Source: Mucilaginibacter_A sp050954285 (lineage in GTDB: Bacteria > Bacteroidota > Bacteroidia > Sphingobacteriales > Sphingobacteriaceae). From it: a stretch of 64,000 nt of DNA. The first letter of the stretch is position 1. Each line of letters begins with the position of its first letter. The notes beneath the pieces are model-generated. The model did no database searches and was not told where the DNA came from. It worked only from the letters and a program-made list of their open reading frames with translations. Positions 1 to 8,805 of the stretch are shown here, one piece after another. The stretch is taken from assembly GCA_050954285.1 (NCBI GenBank), contig JBPBPL010000014.1, positions 83,956-147,955 on the forward strand, read 5' to 3'. The position numbers were made by a program, and so were the translations under genes.

Positions 1-1
1 C

Positions 2-970
2 ATCAATACCAATTACGGAAAAAATTTTGGTATCGCTTTTTACGGGCAAGGAACGTATTCGCTAACCCAAAAATTAGACCTGACCATAGGCTTGCGCTAT
101 GATTACGAGCATGAAAAGCAAAGTATTAAAGGCGAATTTCAACCGGATGGGCAAGCTGCAATCGTAACCCAGGCAGATACAGCTGCTACAGCGGCATTTC
201 ATGCGTTCTCGCCAAAAGCAGGGTTAAATTATCACGTTAGCGAAACAAATATATTATATGGAACTTACAGCCGAGGTTTCAGAACGGGCGGCATCAGTCA
301 GCTTTCTTCCGACCCATCCCAGCCACCTTTGTTAGTTTATCAGCCCGAATACAGCAATAATTTTGAAATCGGTTCTAAAAATACATTTTTTGATAACCGT
401 TTGCGGATAAATTTAGCTGCATTTTACACTTTGGTAAACCACGCGCAGGTACCCACTTTGATTTTGCCAGATGCTATTACCATCACAAAAAATGTGGGTA
501 AATTATATAGTAAAGGTTTAGAAGTTGAGATTGCCGCCAAGCCTTTTGATGGTTTAGAAATTAGCAACAGCACTGGTTTAACCCATGCCCGATACACGGA
601 TTTGATTTTGCCGATTAACGGAGAAGCAGTTAACAGTAACCAGAACCGACCAGTTTTTTCGCCGAATGCTACTTCGATGACAGCTGTTCAATACAACCGG
701 CCAATCAGCCATGATCAAAAACTACAATTAATTTTGAGGGGAGAATGGCTATACATTGGCGACCAGTTTTTTGATCTGGCAAACACCATTGAGCAAAAAC
801 CATATCATCTTTTTAATGGAACAATTGGGGTTTCATTTAAAAAGACGAATATCAGTTTCTGGGAGCGAAACATCAGCGGAAAAAAGTACATTGATTATGC
901 ATATGATTTTGGTGCGGCGCATTTGGGCAATCCCCGAACTTTTGGCGTTTCTTTAAAACAGCAGTTTTAA
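2..970 (+). CDS. TonB-dependent receptor, C-terminal barrel (5'-truncated by window edge)
   Basis: The frame is open from the first bases of the window, so only the C-terminal part of an outer-membrane receptor is present. The visible sequence is typical beta-barrel: a GLRYDYEHE strand, a YSRGFRTGG motif, a YQPEYSNNFEIGSK strand and a terminal aromatic residue (ends in KQQF), all usual for TonB-dependent siderophore receptors. The plug domain and TonB box lie upstream, outside the window. It would import a ferric siderophore or other large ligand across the outer membrane, but the substrate cannot be read from this part. A copy of the dispersed 12-bp repeat starts 5 bases after the stop codon. 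Confidence 0.85.
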   Translation: MNTNYGKNFGIAFYGQGTYSLTQKLDLTIGLRYDYEHEKQSIKGEFQPDGQAAIVTQADTAATAAFHAFSPKAGLNYHVSETNILYGTYSRGFRTGGISQLSSDPSQPPLLVYQPEYSNNFEIGSKNTFFDNRLRINLAAFYTLVNHAQVPTLILPDAITITKNVGKLYSKGLEVEIAAKPFDGLEISNSTGLTHARYTDLILPINGEAVNSNQNRPVFSPNATSMTAVQYNRPISHDQKLQLILRGEWLYIGDQFFDLANTIEQKPYHLFNGTIGVSFKKTNISFWERNISGKKYIDYAYDFGAAHLGNPRTFGVSLKQQF

Positions 971-1000
971 AACGATGCTTCTTTTATCGACCCAAATTCA

Positions 1001-1876
1001 TTAAATAAAAATACGGTTGCCAGAATAATTTTCCCGAAATTCTCGTGGTGTACATGCTTTCTTTTTTTTGAAAATTCGGTTAAAATGGGAAATATTGTTG
1101 AACCCGCATTTGTATGCAATTTCTGCAATGGTTTGCGTGGTATCAATCAGCATACGCGAAGCATGGCCCAGCCGGATTTCGTTTAAACTATCAATAAAAG
1201 TAATGCCGGTTCGTTTTTTAATAAACCGACTGAAAGAAGCCTCAGGCATATTGGCAATTTTTGATACTTCTGCCAGGCTGATTTCCCGGTTAAAATTGGC
1301 GTTCATAAATTCAAATGCCTTCTCAATCCTGCGGCTGTTGTAATGTGATTTTTCGTTGTTAAAAGTAGCATCAGATAGGGTTTGCATGTTCCTGGAAGTA
1401 GAAAGATCGTGCAAAATCGAAAAGAGTTCGAGTACAGAATCAAAGCCACTTTTTTGAGTTAGCCCAATAATACGTGGTTTTAACCGTTGAATGGTACTTT
1501 TAGAGAACAAAATACCACGCTGCGAACGCTCAAACATATTTCTGACAAAACTTAACTGATTCTTTTTCAGGAATTTATCATCAAAAAGATCTTTATGAAA
1601 CTGGATAGTTACTTCTGTAATTTCCTCGCTCGTACATTGATGAGTGAACCAGGCATGATATTGGTTTGGCCCAATAAAAACCAGTTCCAGATCATCAATC
1701 AAATCAATATGATCGCCCACAATCCGTTTGGCACCTTTTGCGTTTAAAATCAGGTTTAATTCATATTCTTCATGGTAATGAAGCGGAAAATCAAACTTTT
1801 TCTTCACTCTCGAAAACAGTGTAAAGCAATCGTTTTGCGTAAGTGGAGTTATTTCTCTGATAACATTTGTATGCAT
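1001..1876 (-). CDS. AraC-family transcriptional regulator
   Basis: A 291-residue protein with an N-terminal cupin-like sensor (histidine-rich FPLHYHEEYELNLI stretch near residues 31-44) and a C-terminal AraC/XylS double helix-turn-helix (about residues 190-285; EISLAEVSKIANMPEASFSR, then IAEIAYKCGFNNISHFNRIF). This architecture is that of sugar-responsive AraC activators. It is divergent from the mannanase/epimerase pair across a 211-bp AT-rich intergenic region, so regulation of that pair is a reasonable inference. It is also convergent with the receptor gene on its other side. Confidence 0.88.
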   Translation of the reverse strand: MHTNVIREITPLTQNDCFTLFSRVKKKFDFPLHYHEEYELNLILNAKGAKRIVGDHIDLIDDLELVFIGPNQYHAWFTHQCTSEEITEVTIQFHKDLFDDKFLKKNQLSFVRNMFERSQRGILFSKSTIQRLKPRIIGLTQKSGFDSVLELFSILHDLSTSRNMQTLSDATFNNEKSHYNSRRIEKAFEFMNANFNREISLAEVSKIANMPEASFSRFIKKRTGITFIDSLNEIRLGHASRMLIDTTQTIAEIAYKCGFNNISHFNRIFKKKKACTPREFRENYSGNRIFI

Positions 1877-2087
1877 TAATACTAATGTATAAAATTTACA
1901 CTGTTAAAAATTATTTATAAAGTTGTTAAAATAGTATTAATCATGTACGAGAAAATATTTTTTTAGTTTTTTAAAATAATATTATGTTTAAAGGATGTTA
2001 AAAAAATGCTATAAGACTTATAAGATATGATATATTTTTATCTGTAATTGTCTTAATAATCATTTAAAAAGTATATCTTAATACAAT

Positions 2088-3212
2088 ATGAATTTACTTA
2101 AGCAAACCGTAATCAGTAGTATATTATTTTTAGATCTGACTGCTGCTACCGAAATAATATCTGCTCAAAATACTTCACTTAGCGATAAGGCAGGTACAAA
2201 AGAAACGCAGATTTTGTATAGCAATATGCAGAAATTGGCACAAACCAATGTCATTTTCGGTCATCAGGATGATTTGGCTTATGGCATGGGCTGGGCTTAT
2301 GAAAAAGGACGATCGGACATTAAAAGTGTTACCGGTGCCTATCCGGGTTTGTATGGCTGGGAGCTGGGGCATTTAGAGTTAGATAGTGCCAAAAACTTGG
2401 ATGGTGTACCTTTTAAAAACATAATTTCCTACGTAAAAACAGTATATAATAATGGTGGAATTAATGAGTTTAGCTGGCATTTTGATGATCCGGTAACCGG
2501 AAAAACGGCATGGAGCACGCCTACCACTACTGTAAAACAGCTAATCCCGGGCGGCGATCATCATATGGCTTATGTACAATACTTAGATAAATTCGCTGTA
2601 TTTGTAAATCAGTTGAAAGGATCAAAAGGAGAGATGATCCCTATAATCTTTCGTCCGCTGCACGAGCATACTGGTGGTTGGTTTTGGTGGGGAAATAAGG
2701 AATGCACCCCTGAAGAATATACTACACTTTGGCGTTTTACGATTGATTACCTCCGCAAAAACAAAAAATTGCACAACCTGATTATCGGTTATTCCGCTGC
2801 TGATTATGCAACGGAGCAGGATTACCTGGAGCGTTATCCCGGAGATAATTATGTGGATATTATCGGTTTTGATGCATACATGGCTAAAGATGCGGATTAC
2901 TTTAAAAAGGATTTAAATAATCGCTATCAAATTTTAGAAAAAGTAGCTGTAGAACATCACAAACTTCCGGCGTTAACGGAAACAGGATACCAGCTGATCC
3001 CTGATCCTAACTGGTGGACACAAGTGCTGCTTCCGGCTTTAAAACAGTACAAAACTGCTTATGTGCTAACCTGGAGAAACTGGAAAGAAGACCATTATTT
3101 TGCGCCGTATCCGGGCCAGGCAAGTGCTGAAGATTTTAAAAAGTTTTATGCTGATCCGAAAATGATTTTTCAAAATAAACTGAAGCCATCCATCTACACT
3201 AAAAAAATATAA
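2088..3212 (+). CDS. GH26 beta-mannanase (mannan endo-1,4-beta-mannosidase)
   Basis: A 374-residue secreted or lipoprotein-like enzyme with a hydrophobic N-terminus (about residues 5-27, ending SAQN). Glycoside hydrolase family 26 hallmarks are visible: GHQDDLAYG near residue 58, the acid/base glutamate E193 in RPLHEHTGGWFWWG, GFDAYM near 260, and the nucleophile E298 in LTETGY. GH26 enzymes cleave beta-1,4-mannan internally or release mannobiose. The stop codon overlaps the next start by one base (TAATG), so it is translationally coupled to the 2-epimerase. The pair matches the mannan to mannobiose to glucosyl-mannose route known in Bacteroides; the GH130 phosphorylase normally completing it is not in this window. 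Confidence 0.9.
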   Translation: MNLLKQTVISSILFLDLTAATEIISAQNTSLSDKAGTKETQILYSNMQKLAQTNVIFGHQDDLAYGMGWAYEKGRSDIKSVTGAYPGLYGWELGHLELDSAKNLDGVPFKNIISYVKTVYNNGGINEFSWHFDDPVTGKTAWSTPTTTVKQLIPGGDHHMAYVQYLDKFAVFVNQLKGSKGEMIPIIFRPLHEHTGGWFWWGNKECTPEEYTTLWRFTIDYLRKNKKLHNLIIGYSAADYATEQDYLERYPGDNYVDIIGFDAYMAKDADYFKKDLNNRYQILEKVAVEHHKLPALTETGYQLIPDPNWWTQVLLPALKQYKTAYVLTWRNWKEDHYFAPYPGQASAEDFKKFYADPKMIFQNKLKPSIYTKKI

Positions 3213-4411
3213 TGCTTACACCTGATATTACTGACTTTGAAAGCGAGTTGGAAAGTATTTTAAACTACTGGATAACACACACACCAGATAGAAGGTATGG
3301 TGGTTTTTTCGGTAAAATTGATCATAATAATCAAGTTTATACACAAGCTCCAAAAGGTTCTGTGCTAAATGCACGTATACTGTGGAGTTTTTCTGCGGCT
3401 TATAATCATAACCCGAAACCGGAATACTTAGAACTTGCCAAACGCAGTTTTGATTATATCCGTAATTATTTTATTGATGAAATTTATGGTGGTGTTTTTT
3501 GGACGGTAGATTATCTGGGCCTACCCCTGGATACAAAAAAACAGATTTATGCGCTGTCTTTTACCATTTACGGCCTTACAGAATATTATCGGGCTTGTGA
3601 AGATGTACTGGCATTATCACTGGCAAAAAAACTTTTTGCTGATATAGAAAAGTACAGTTACGATCAGCATCAGGGCGGCTATCTGGAAGCTTTTTCCCGC
3701 AACTGGAAAGAACTGCCGGATTTGCGTTTGAGCGATAAAGACTTTAACGAAAAAAAAACCATGAACACGCATTTGCATGTTCTGGAAGCTTACACCAACC
3801 TGTACCGCATTTGGAAAGATGAAGTGTTAGAAAAGCAAATCCATGGTTTAATCAGTGATTTTCTAAAACATATAATCGACTCAAAAACGAATCGTTTGAT
3901 TTTGTTTCTGGATGAAAACTGGCAGCCAAAATCCAGTATTATTTCTTATGGACATGATATTGAAGGTTCTTGGTTATTGCTCGAAGCAGCAGAGGCTTTA
4001 GGCAATGAAGCCATAATTTCATCGGTAAAAGAAGTATCCATAGCGATGGCACGTGCAGTTGCCAACGGATTGGATGCAGACGGATCCATGTATTATGAAT
4101 ATGAACCAGATCATGATCACTTAATTAAACAACGGCATTGGTGGGTACAAGCAGAAGCTATGGTCGGCTTTTTGAATGCCTGGCAGCTCACCGGTGAACA
4201 GTTGTTTTATGATCAGTTTGCACAGGTTTGGACCTTTATTCAACAACGCATCATCAGTACCGATAAAGGTGAATGGATTTGGGGCTTGAACGAAGATTAC
4301 ATGATGATGCCGGATGAAGATAAAGCCGGATTATGGAAATGCCCCTATCATAATTCACGAGCTATGCTGGAAGCAATTCATCGTCTAAAAAAAGGAGTTT
4401 TAACTCACTAA
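3212..4411 (+). CDS. Mannobiose/cellobiose 2-epimerase (AGE family)
   Basis: A 399-residue (alpha/alpha)6-barrel epimerase of the N-acylglucosamine 2-epimerase superfamily. Recognisable family stretches are NARILWSFSAAY, GGVFWTVDYLG, NTHLHVLEAYTNLYR, SYGHDIEGSWLLLEAAE, RHWWVQAEAMVGFLNAW and CPYHNSRAMLEA; the conserved histidines in HDIEGSW, RHWW and PYHNSR fit the catalytic pair of cellobiose 2-epimerase. No signal peptide is seen, so it acts in the cytoplasm. Coupling to a GH26 mannanase makes beta-1,4-mannobiose, converted to 4-O-mannosyl-glucose, the likelier substrate than cellobiose; that choice is inferred from context. Confidence 0.88.
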   Translation: MLTPDITDFESELESILNYWITHTPDRRYGGFFGKIDHNNQVYTQAPKGSVLNARILWSFSAAYNHNPKPEYLELAKRSFDYIRNYFIDEIYGGVFWTVDYLGLPLDTKKQIYALSFTIYGLTEYYRACEDVLALSLAKKLFADIEKYSYDQHQGGYLEAFSRNWKELPDLRLSDKDFNEKKTMNTHLHVLEAYTNLYRIWKDEVLEKQIHGLISDFLKHIIDSKTNRLILFLDENWQPKSSIISYGHDIEGSWLLLEAAEALGNEAIISSVKEVSIAMARAVANGLDADGSMYYEYEPDHDHLIKQRHWWVQAEAMVGFLNAWQLTGEQLFYDQFAQVWTFIQQRIISTDKGEWIWGLNEDYMMMPDEDKAGLWKCPYHNSRAMLEAIHRLKKGVLTH

Positions 4412-4445
4412 ATTATTTAGTAAATTAGCTGTATTGAATACTAAT

Positions 4446-5606
4446 ATGGCTGATGCTAACCAAAGATTTATTGCTCATTTTGATCTGGATTCGTTCTTCG
4501 TGAGTGTAGAACGTTTGAAAGACAGTTCATTAATTGGCAAACCCGTGATCGTGGGCGGTTCCGGCGATCGCGGCGTGGTAGCAGCATGCAGCTATGAAAC
4601 CCGCGCTTTTGGTGTACACAGTGCCATGCCAATCAGGCAGGCACGCAAGCTTTGTCCGGAAGCCATTGGTGTTCGCGGCGATTTTGAAAGTTACAGTCAT
4701 TATTCTCGTTTAGTTACTTCGGTATTGCGCGATCGCGTTCCAGTTTTGGAGAAAGCCAGTATCGATGAGTTTTATGTTGACCTCACTGGCATGGATCGCT
4801 TTTTCGGATGCAGTCAGTTTACCAGAGAACTCAAACAAGCTATCATTAAAGAAACCGGTTTGCCAATTTCCTACGCGCTGGCATCCAACAAACTGATCTC
4901 CAAAATTGCGACCAACGAAATTAAGCCCGATGGCCAGATCGAAGTAAAACATGGGGGTGAAAAGCTGTTTTTATCGACCTTAAAAATAGACCGGATGCCC
5001 GGAATCGGCGAAAAAACGGCGGCAACACTCAGGCAAATGGGCATTTTTACATTAAAGGAACTAAGTGAATCTAACCCTGCTTTAATGGAATTGCGCTTTG
5101 GAAAAGGAGGTTTTGATTTGATCCGAAGAGCAAACGGTATTGATGATTCGCCGGTGGTGCCTTATTCGGAGCGGAAAAGTATCAGCACAGAAAATACGTT
5201 TGAAAGCGATACGCTCAATGTTGATTTTTTGCAAAGTGAGCTGGTGCGGATGACAGAGAAAATTGCATTTCTGCTTCGGCAACAACAAAAACTGAGCGGC
5301 TGCGTGGCAGTCAAAATCCGTTATGCTGATTTTTCTACCGAAACCAAACAAGCTGTAATCGGCTATACCGCAGCTGATCATATTATTTTAGCTGCTGTAA
5401 AAGAACTTTTCAAAAAATCTTATCATCCAAATCTTCAAGTGCGATTGATTGGTGTAAAGCTAAGTCATTTGATAAAAGGCGAATATCAGTTGGATATGTT
5501 CTCTGAAAAAGCAGAAAATACCAAATTGTATGCAGCTTTAGATCAAATCCGTAATCGTTTTGGCGACAAATCTGTGCTTCGGGCAAGCGGCTTGCACAAG
5601 CCTTAA
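4446..5606 (+). CDS. dinB: DNA polymerase IV (Y-family translesion polymerase)
   Basis: The catalytic motifs of Y-family polymerases are present: HFDLDSFFVSVE at the N-terminus, the steric YETRAFG region, and SIDEFYVDLTG with the second acidic pair. Helix-hairpin-helix (MPGIGEKTAATLRQMGI) and little-finger regions follow, and the full length is 386 residues. The ATG at 4446 (MADANQRF...) is preferred to an in-frame TTG 12 bases upstream because the homologous region starts just after it. It performs error-prone synthesis past DNA lesions. No beta-clamp QLxLF-type tail is obvious, although QLDMF near the C-terminus may serve as the clamp-binding peptide. Confidence 0.93.
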   Translation: MADANQRFIAHFDLDSFFVSVERLKDSSLIGKPVIVGGSGDRGVVAACSYETRAFGVHSAMPIRQARKLCPEAIGVRGDFESYSHYSRLVTSVLRDRVPVLEKASIDEFYVDLTGMDRFFGCSQFTRELKQAIIKETGLPISYALASNKLISKIATNEIKPDGQIEVKHGGEKLFLSTLKIDRMPGIGEKTAATLRQMGIFTLKELSESNPALMELRFGKGGFDLIRRANGIDDSPVVPYSERKSISTENTFESDTLNVDFLQSELVRMTEKIAFLLRQQQKLSGCVAVKIRYADFSTETKQAVIGYTAADHIILAAVKELFKKSYHPNLQVRLIGVKLSHLIKGEYQLDMFSEKAENTKLYAALDQIRNRFGDKSVLRASGLHKP

Positions 5607-5730
5607 CCTTTAATACAAATGCTTCTTTTACCAGGTAAAATTTGTTTAGGTAAAAGAGAAATAGTTTAAACCTACCCAAAAAACATTCGTAGAAAGCAAT
5701 ATTATCTGAACCATCAGGTAAAAATTAACT

Positions 5731-5922
5731 ATGAATCCGGATCAATATTGTACAGTTTTAAACGTACTCAACATCATTAATACCAATATTCTGGGTTTAA
5801 CTTTTTGGGGAGCTTCTGTAGAATTTATTGCAAGCGACAGCAGTATTTCTGCCGGAGTGGTGTATTTTTTGTACAAAGATGAAGCATTGGGCCTGGAGAT
5901 TGGAAACCGGTTTTTAAGATAG
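5731..5922 (+). CDS. Possible small hypothetical protein
   Basis: A 63-residue open frame between dinB and tRNA-Arg, with a hydrophobic middle (NIINTNILGLTFWGASVEFIA). I do not recognise it. There is no clear ribosome-binding site or promoter, so coding status rests only on the open frame and position. It may be a decayed gene remnant. The hairpin at 5931-5969 follows it and could terminate it. Confidence 0.3.
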   Translation: MNPDQYCTVLNVLNIINTNILGLTFWGASVEFIASDSSISAGVVYFLYKDEALGLEIGNRFLR

Positions 5923-5930
5923 CTTTAAAT

Positions 5931-5969
5931 AACAAATCCTTTTTAATCATGGATTAAAAAGGATTTGTT
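5931..5969. terminator. Perfect 16-bp hairpin between tRNA-Arg and small ORF
   Basis: A 16-bp perfect inverted repeat (arms 5931-5946 and 5954-5969, 7-base loop) lies just beyond the 3' end of tRNA-Arg. The arms carry A- and T-runs at their outer ends, so it could stop transcription from either direction. Confidence 0.7.
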
Positions 5970-5974
5970 TAGCG

Positions 5975-6046
5975 TGCACTCGATAGGAATCGAACCTATA
6001 TCATGAGAACCGGAATCTCACATTCTATCCATTGAACTACGAGTGC
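5975..6046 (-). tRNA. tRNA-Arg (anticodon CCG)
   Basis: On the minus strand a 72-nt cloverleaf folds with a 7-bp acceptor stem (GCACTCG/CGAGTGC), anticodon stem TGAGA/TCTCA around loop TTCCGGT (anticodon CCG, reading CGG), and a T-arm with GGTTCGATTCC. CCA is not encoded after discriminator A. Its 5' terminal bases overlap the end of the palindromic repeat at 6043-6072, so the precursor leader contains that hairpin. Confidence 0.93.
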
Positions 6047-6072
6047 TGTTTTTATGCCGATAAAAACAGCAT
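6043..6072. repeat. Palindromic pair of the dispersed 12-bp repeat at tRNA-Arg 5' end
   Basis: Two head-to-head copies (GTGCTGTTTTTA and TAAAAACAGCAT) flank the 6-base centre TGCCGA, giving a near-perfect 30-bp palindrome. The first copy is altered (GTG instead of ATG) exactly where it enters the tRNA acceptor stem. The same layout with centre TGCCGG is found at 41051-41080. Confidence 0.9.
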
Positions 6073-6115
6073 TAGGCTGCAAATATATTATTTTCCTTTG
6101 GAAGGCGGCAACCGC

Positions 6116-7213
6116 TTAAACATTAAAACGGAAGTGCATGATATCGCCATCCTGCACAATATAAGTTTTACCTTCCACACTCAGTTTTCCAGCTTCCTTA
6201 CAGGCCGCTTCCGATCCTAATTTCACAAAATCATCATATTTAATTACCTCGGCACGAATAAAACCTTTCTCAAAATCGGTATGGATTACGCCAGCTGCCT
6301 GCGGTGCGGTAAAACCAGCTGTAATCGTCCAGGCCCGAACTTCCTGCACACCAGCCGTAAAATAAGTGGCCAGTTTAAGCAAGCTATAAGCCGCTTTTAT
6401 CAATTGACTAACGCCGGAATTGGTCAAACCCAGATCTTCCAGAAACATTTGGCGCTCTTCATAGCTTTCCAGCTGCGCAATTTCAGATTCTATTTGTGCC
6501 GAAATAATTAAAACCTGCGCATTTTCATCGGCAACCGATGCTTTCACTTTTTCAACATACGCGTTTCCCGTATTTACAGCGGCTTCATCCACATTGCAAA
6601 CATACATGACCGGTTTCAGCGTTAGCAAAAACAAATCTTCCACATGCTCCTGATCTTCCAAAGAAACAGTTGCTGTACGCGCAGATTTTCCGGCAAGCAA
6701 ATGCTGTTTGTAGGTAGTTAAAACTTCAAAAGCTTTTTTAGCGTCTTTATCACCGGTTTTAGCAGCACGTTCTACTTTTTGAAGCTTCTTTTCGATGGAT
6801 TCCAGATCTTTCAACTGTAATTCAGTATCGATAATTTCTTTGTCGCGGATCGGATCCACAGAACCATCCACATGGATCACGTTGTCATCATCAAAACATC
6901 TTAAAACATGGATAATGGCATTGGTAGCACGGATATTCCCTAAAAACTGGTTGCCCAAACCTTCGCCCTTGCTGGCACCTTTTACCAGCCCGGCAATATC
7001 CACAATTTCAATTACGTTAGGCACAACACGTTGAGGATTAACCAGTTCTGCGAGTTTTGTTATTCGCTCGTCCGGTACAGTAATCACGCCCACATTCGGC
7101 TCAATTGTGCAAAAAGGAAAGTTGGCCGCTTGTGCTTTTGCGTTGGATAAGCAGTTGAATAATGTTGATTTTCCTACGTTCGGCAACCCAACAATTCCGC
7201 ATTGTAATCCCAT
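6116..7213 (-). CDS. ychF: Redox-regulated ATPase YchF (Obg-like)
   Basis: A 365-residue cytoplasmic P-loop protein. The Walker A is GLPNVGKST at residues 9-17, followed by the switch region NFPFCTIEPNVGVI and the G3 motif DIAGLVKGASKGEGLGN. The C-terminal TGS domain ends in VQDGDIMHFRFNV, which is almost invariant in YchF/OLA1. The family binds ATP rather than GTP and interacts with ribosomes and stress regulation. A TATCTTTG promoter element lies upstream on the same strand at 7292-7299. Confidence 0.96.
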   Translation of the reverse strand: MGLQCGIVGLPNVGKSTLFNCLSNAKAQAANFPFCTIEPNVGVITVPDERITKLAELVNPQRVVPNVIEIVDIAGLVKGASKGEGLGNQFLGNIRATNAIIHVLRCFDDDNVIHVDGSVDPIRDKEIIDTELQLKDLESIEKKLQKVERAAKTGDKDAKKAFEVLTTYKQHLLAGKSARTATVSLEDQEHVEDLFLLTLKPVMYVCNVDEAAVNTGNAYVEKVKASVADENAQVLIISAQIESEIAQLESYEERQMFLEDLGLTNSGVSQLIKAAYSLLKLATYFTAGVQEVRAWTITAGFTAPQAAGVIHTDFEKGFIRAEVIKYDDFVKLGSEAACKEAGKLSVEGKTYIVQDGDIMHFRFNV

Positions 7214-7234
7214 ATTTTATTGATTTTTATCGTA

Positions 7235-7246
7235 TAAAAACAGTAT
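7235..7246 (-). repeat. Dispersed 12-bp repeat copy upstream of ychF
   Basis: An exact minus-strand ATACTGTTTTTA in the ychF leader, between the inferred promoter and the start codon, followed on that strand by the usual second AT block. Confidence 0.85.
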
Positions 7247-7291
7247 CAGTTCACTAAATTTTTACGGATACTATTACTGTAAAATTTGCGG

Positions 7292-7325
7292 CAAAGATAG
7301 CAGGATTTAAGCTTTTTAATTCAAA
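7292..7325 (-). promoter_or_regulatory. Bacteroidota-type promoter for ychF
   Basis: On the minus strand a TTTG (7322-7325) is followed after 22 bases by TATCTTTG (7292-7299), matching the Bacteroidota -33/-7 consensus (TTTG, TAnnTTTG). It lies about 80 bases upstream of the ychF start. Confidence 0.6.
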
Positions 7326-7383
7326 AAATTAAACGATTTTTGCGGAAGTTTCCGGTAGGTGTCATCAAAAAAAATATTGTTAA

Positions 7384-8754
7384 ATGGAGGAAAACATAGC
7401 GGAAATTGAACAACTGCTGGAAAACGGCAAAGAAGGAGCTTTGAAAGAATATTTAGACGATTTAAATATTTCGAATGTGGAGCAGCTGATTGATGAGCTG
7501 CCGGAACATGCGGCTACTTTTATCGAAACTTTATCGATTAACCGGGCCGTAAATGTTTTCCGTATTCTGGATTTTCCTACGCAGGAACGGATCATCAAAA
7601 AACTTTCCGGACCAAAAGTAACCGAACTTATTACCGAATTGCCGCCGGATGATCGGACTTCTTTGTTTGGAGAACTGCACGGCGATACCGTAAAAAAGCT
7701 GATCAACGAACTGCCGCCTGCCGAGCGAAAAGAAGCTTTGGCTTTGCTTGGTTATGAGGAATATAGTATCGGCCGGTTGATGACACCCGATTACATTGCC
7801 GTAAAAGCGCATTGGAACGTGAACCGAGTGCTGGCGCATATTCGGCGTTATGGTAAAAACTCAGAAACGATTGATGTAATTTATGTAATTGATAATCAAG
7901 GAGTTTTGCTGGATGATATCCGTATCCGGGATATTTTGCTGGTTGATCCAGAAACGCCGATCAGCGATTTGATGGATGACCGGTTGATTTCACTGCACGT
8001 ACACGATCCGCAAGAAGAAGCGATTAACGTTTTCCGGATGAACAACCGCGTGGCTTTACCAGTGACCGATCAGGAAAATATTTTGCTGGGCATTGTTACC
8101 GTTGATGATATTTTATGGATCGCCAATGAAGAATATACCGAAAATATTCAAAAAATTGGTGGTACGGAAGCTTTGGACGAGCCTTACCTGGATATGCCAT
8201 TATTGAAACTGGTGCGAAAACGTGCCAGTTGGCTTGTGGTGTTATTTTTAAGCGAAATGCTTACTGCTACCGCTATGGCACATTACGAAAATCTGCTCAA
8301 GACAACAATCATGCTCGCTTTATTTGTACCACTGATTATGTCAAGTGGAGGAAATAGCGGTTCGCAGGCATCAACCTTAATTATACAGGCAATGGCTTTA
8401 GGTGAAGTTACTGTAGCAAATTGGTGGAAAGTAATGCGACGGGAAATATTATCCGGATTAATGCTTGGCCTGATTTTAGGAGTTTTGGGGTTTTTCCGTA
8501 TTTATGCTTGGACATTTTTTACTGATATTTATGGTGCACAGTGGATGTTAATTGCCTTTACCGTCGGCTGTGCCTTAATTGGTGTAGTTTTATGGGGATC
8601 CTTAGCTGGATCCATGCTTCCTTTACTGCTTAAAAAACTGGGTGCCGATCCGGCTTCTTCTTCCGCACCATTTGTGGCCACACTAGTAGATGTAACTGGT
8701 TTAGTAATTTATTTTTCTATTGCCGGTTGGATTATGCACGACAAACTTTTATAG
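7384..8754 (+). CDS. mgtE: Magnesium transporter MgtE
   Basis: A 456-residue inner-membrane Mg2+ channel. It has an N-terminal superhelical MgtE_N domain (about residues 1-135, DELPEHAATFIETLS), a CBS pair (about 140-255) and a C-terminal five-helix membrane domain (about 275-456) containing the pore signature PLIMSSGGNSGSQASTL. Full length and order match the family. The cytosolic domain closes the channel when internal Mg2+ is high. It is probably monocistronic, with a repeat copy starting three bases after the stop. Confidence 0.95.
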   Translation: MEENIAEIEQLLENGKEGALKEYLDDLNISNVEQLIDELPEHAATFIETLSINRAVNVFRILDFPTQERIIKKLSGPKVTELITELPPDDRTSLFGELHGDTVKKLINELPPAERKEALALLGYEEYSIGRLMTPDYIAVKAHWNVNRVLAHIRRYGKNSETIDVIYVIDNQGVLLDDIRIRDILLVDPETPISDLMDDRLISLHVHDPQEEAINVFRMNNRVALPVTDQENILLGIVTVDDILWIANEEYTENIQKIGGTEALDEPYLDMPLLKLVRKRASWLVVLFLSEMLTATAMAHYENLLKTTIMLALFVPLIMSSGGNSGSQASTLIIQAMALGEVTVANWWKVMRREILSGLMLGLILGVLGFFRIYAWTFFTDIYGAQWMLIAFTVGCALIGVVLWGSLAGSMLPLLLKKLGADPASSSAPFVATLVDVTGLVIYFSIAGWIMHDKLL

Positions 8755-8805
8755 GGTAAAAACAGTATTGCTAATAATTGTTATATCATCGAACTAAATA
8801 TTAGC

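Noticed and set aside
756..956. 66-residue ORF inside the TonB receptor gene
   Set aside because: Different frame of a clear receptor sequence; no homology-like features.
4566..4737. Two GCGATCGC octamers (HIP1-like) in dinB
   Set aside because: Only two copies noticed, both within one gene; no window-wide enrichment seen.
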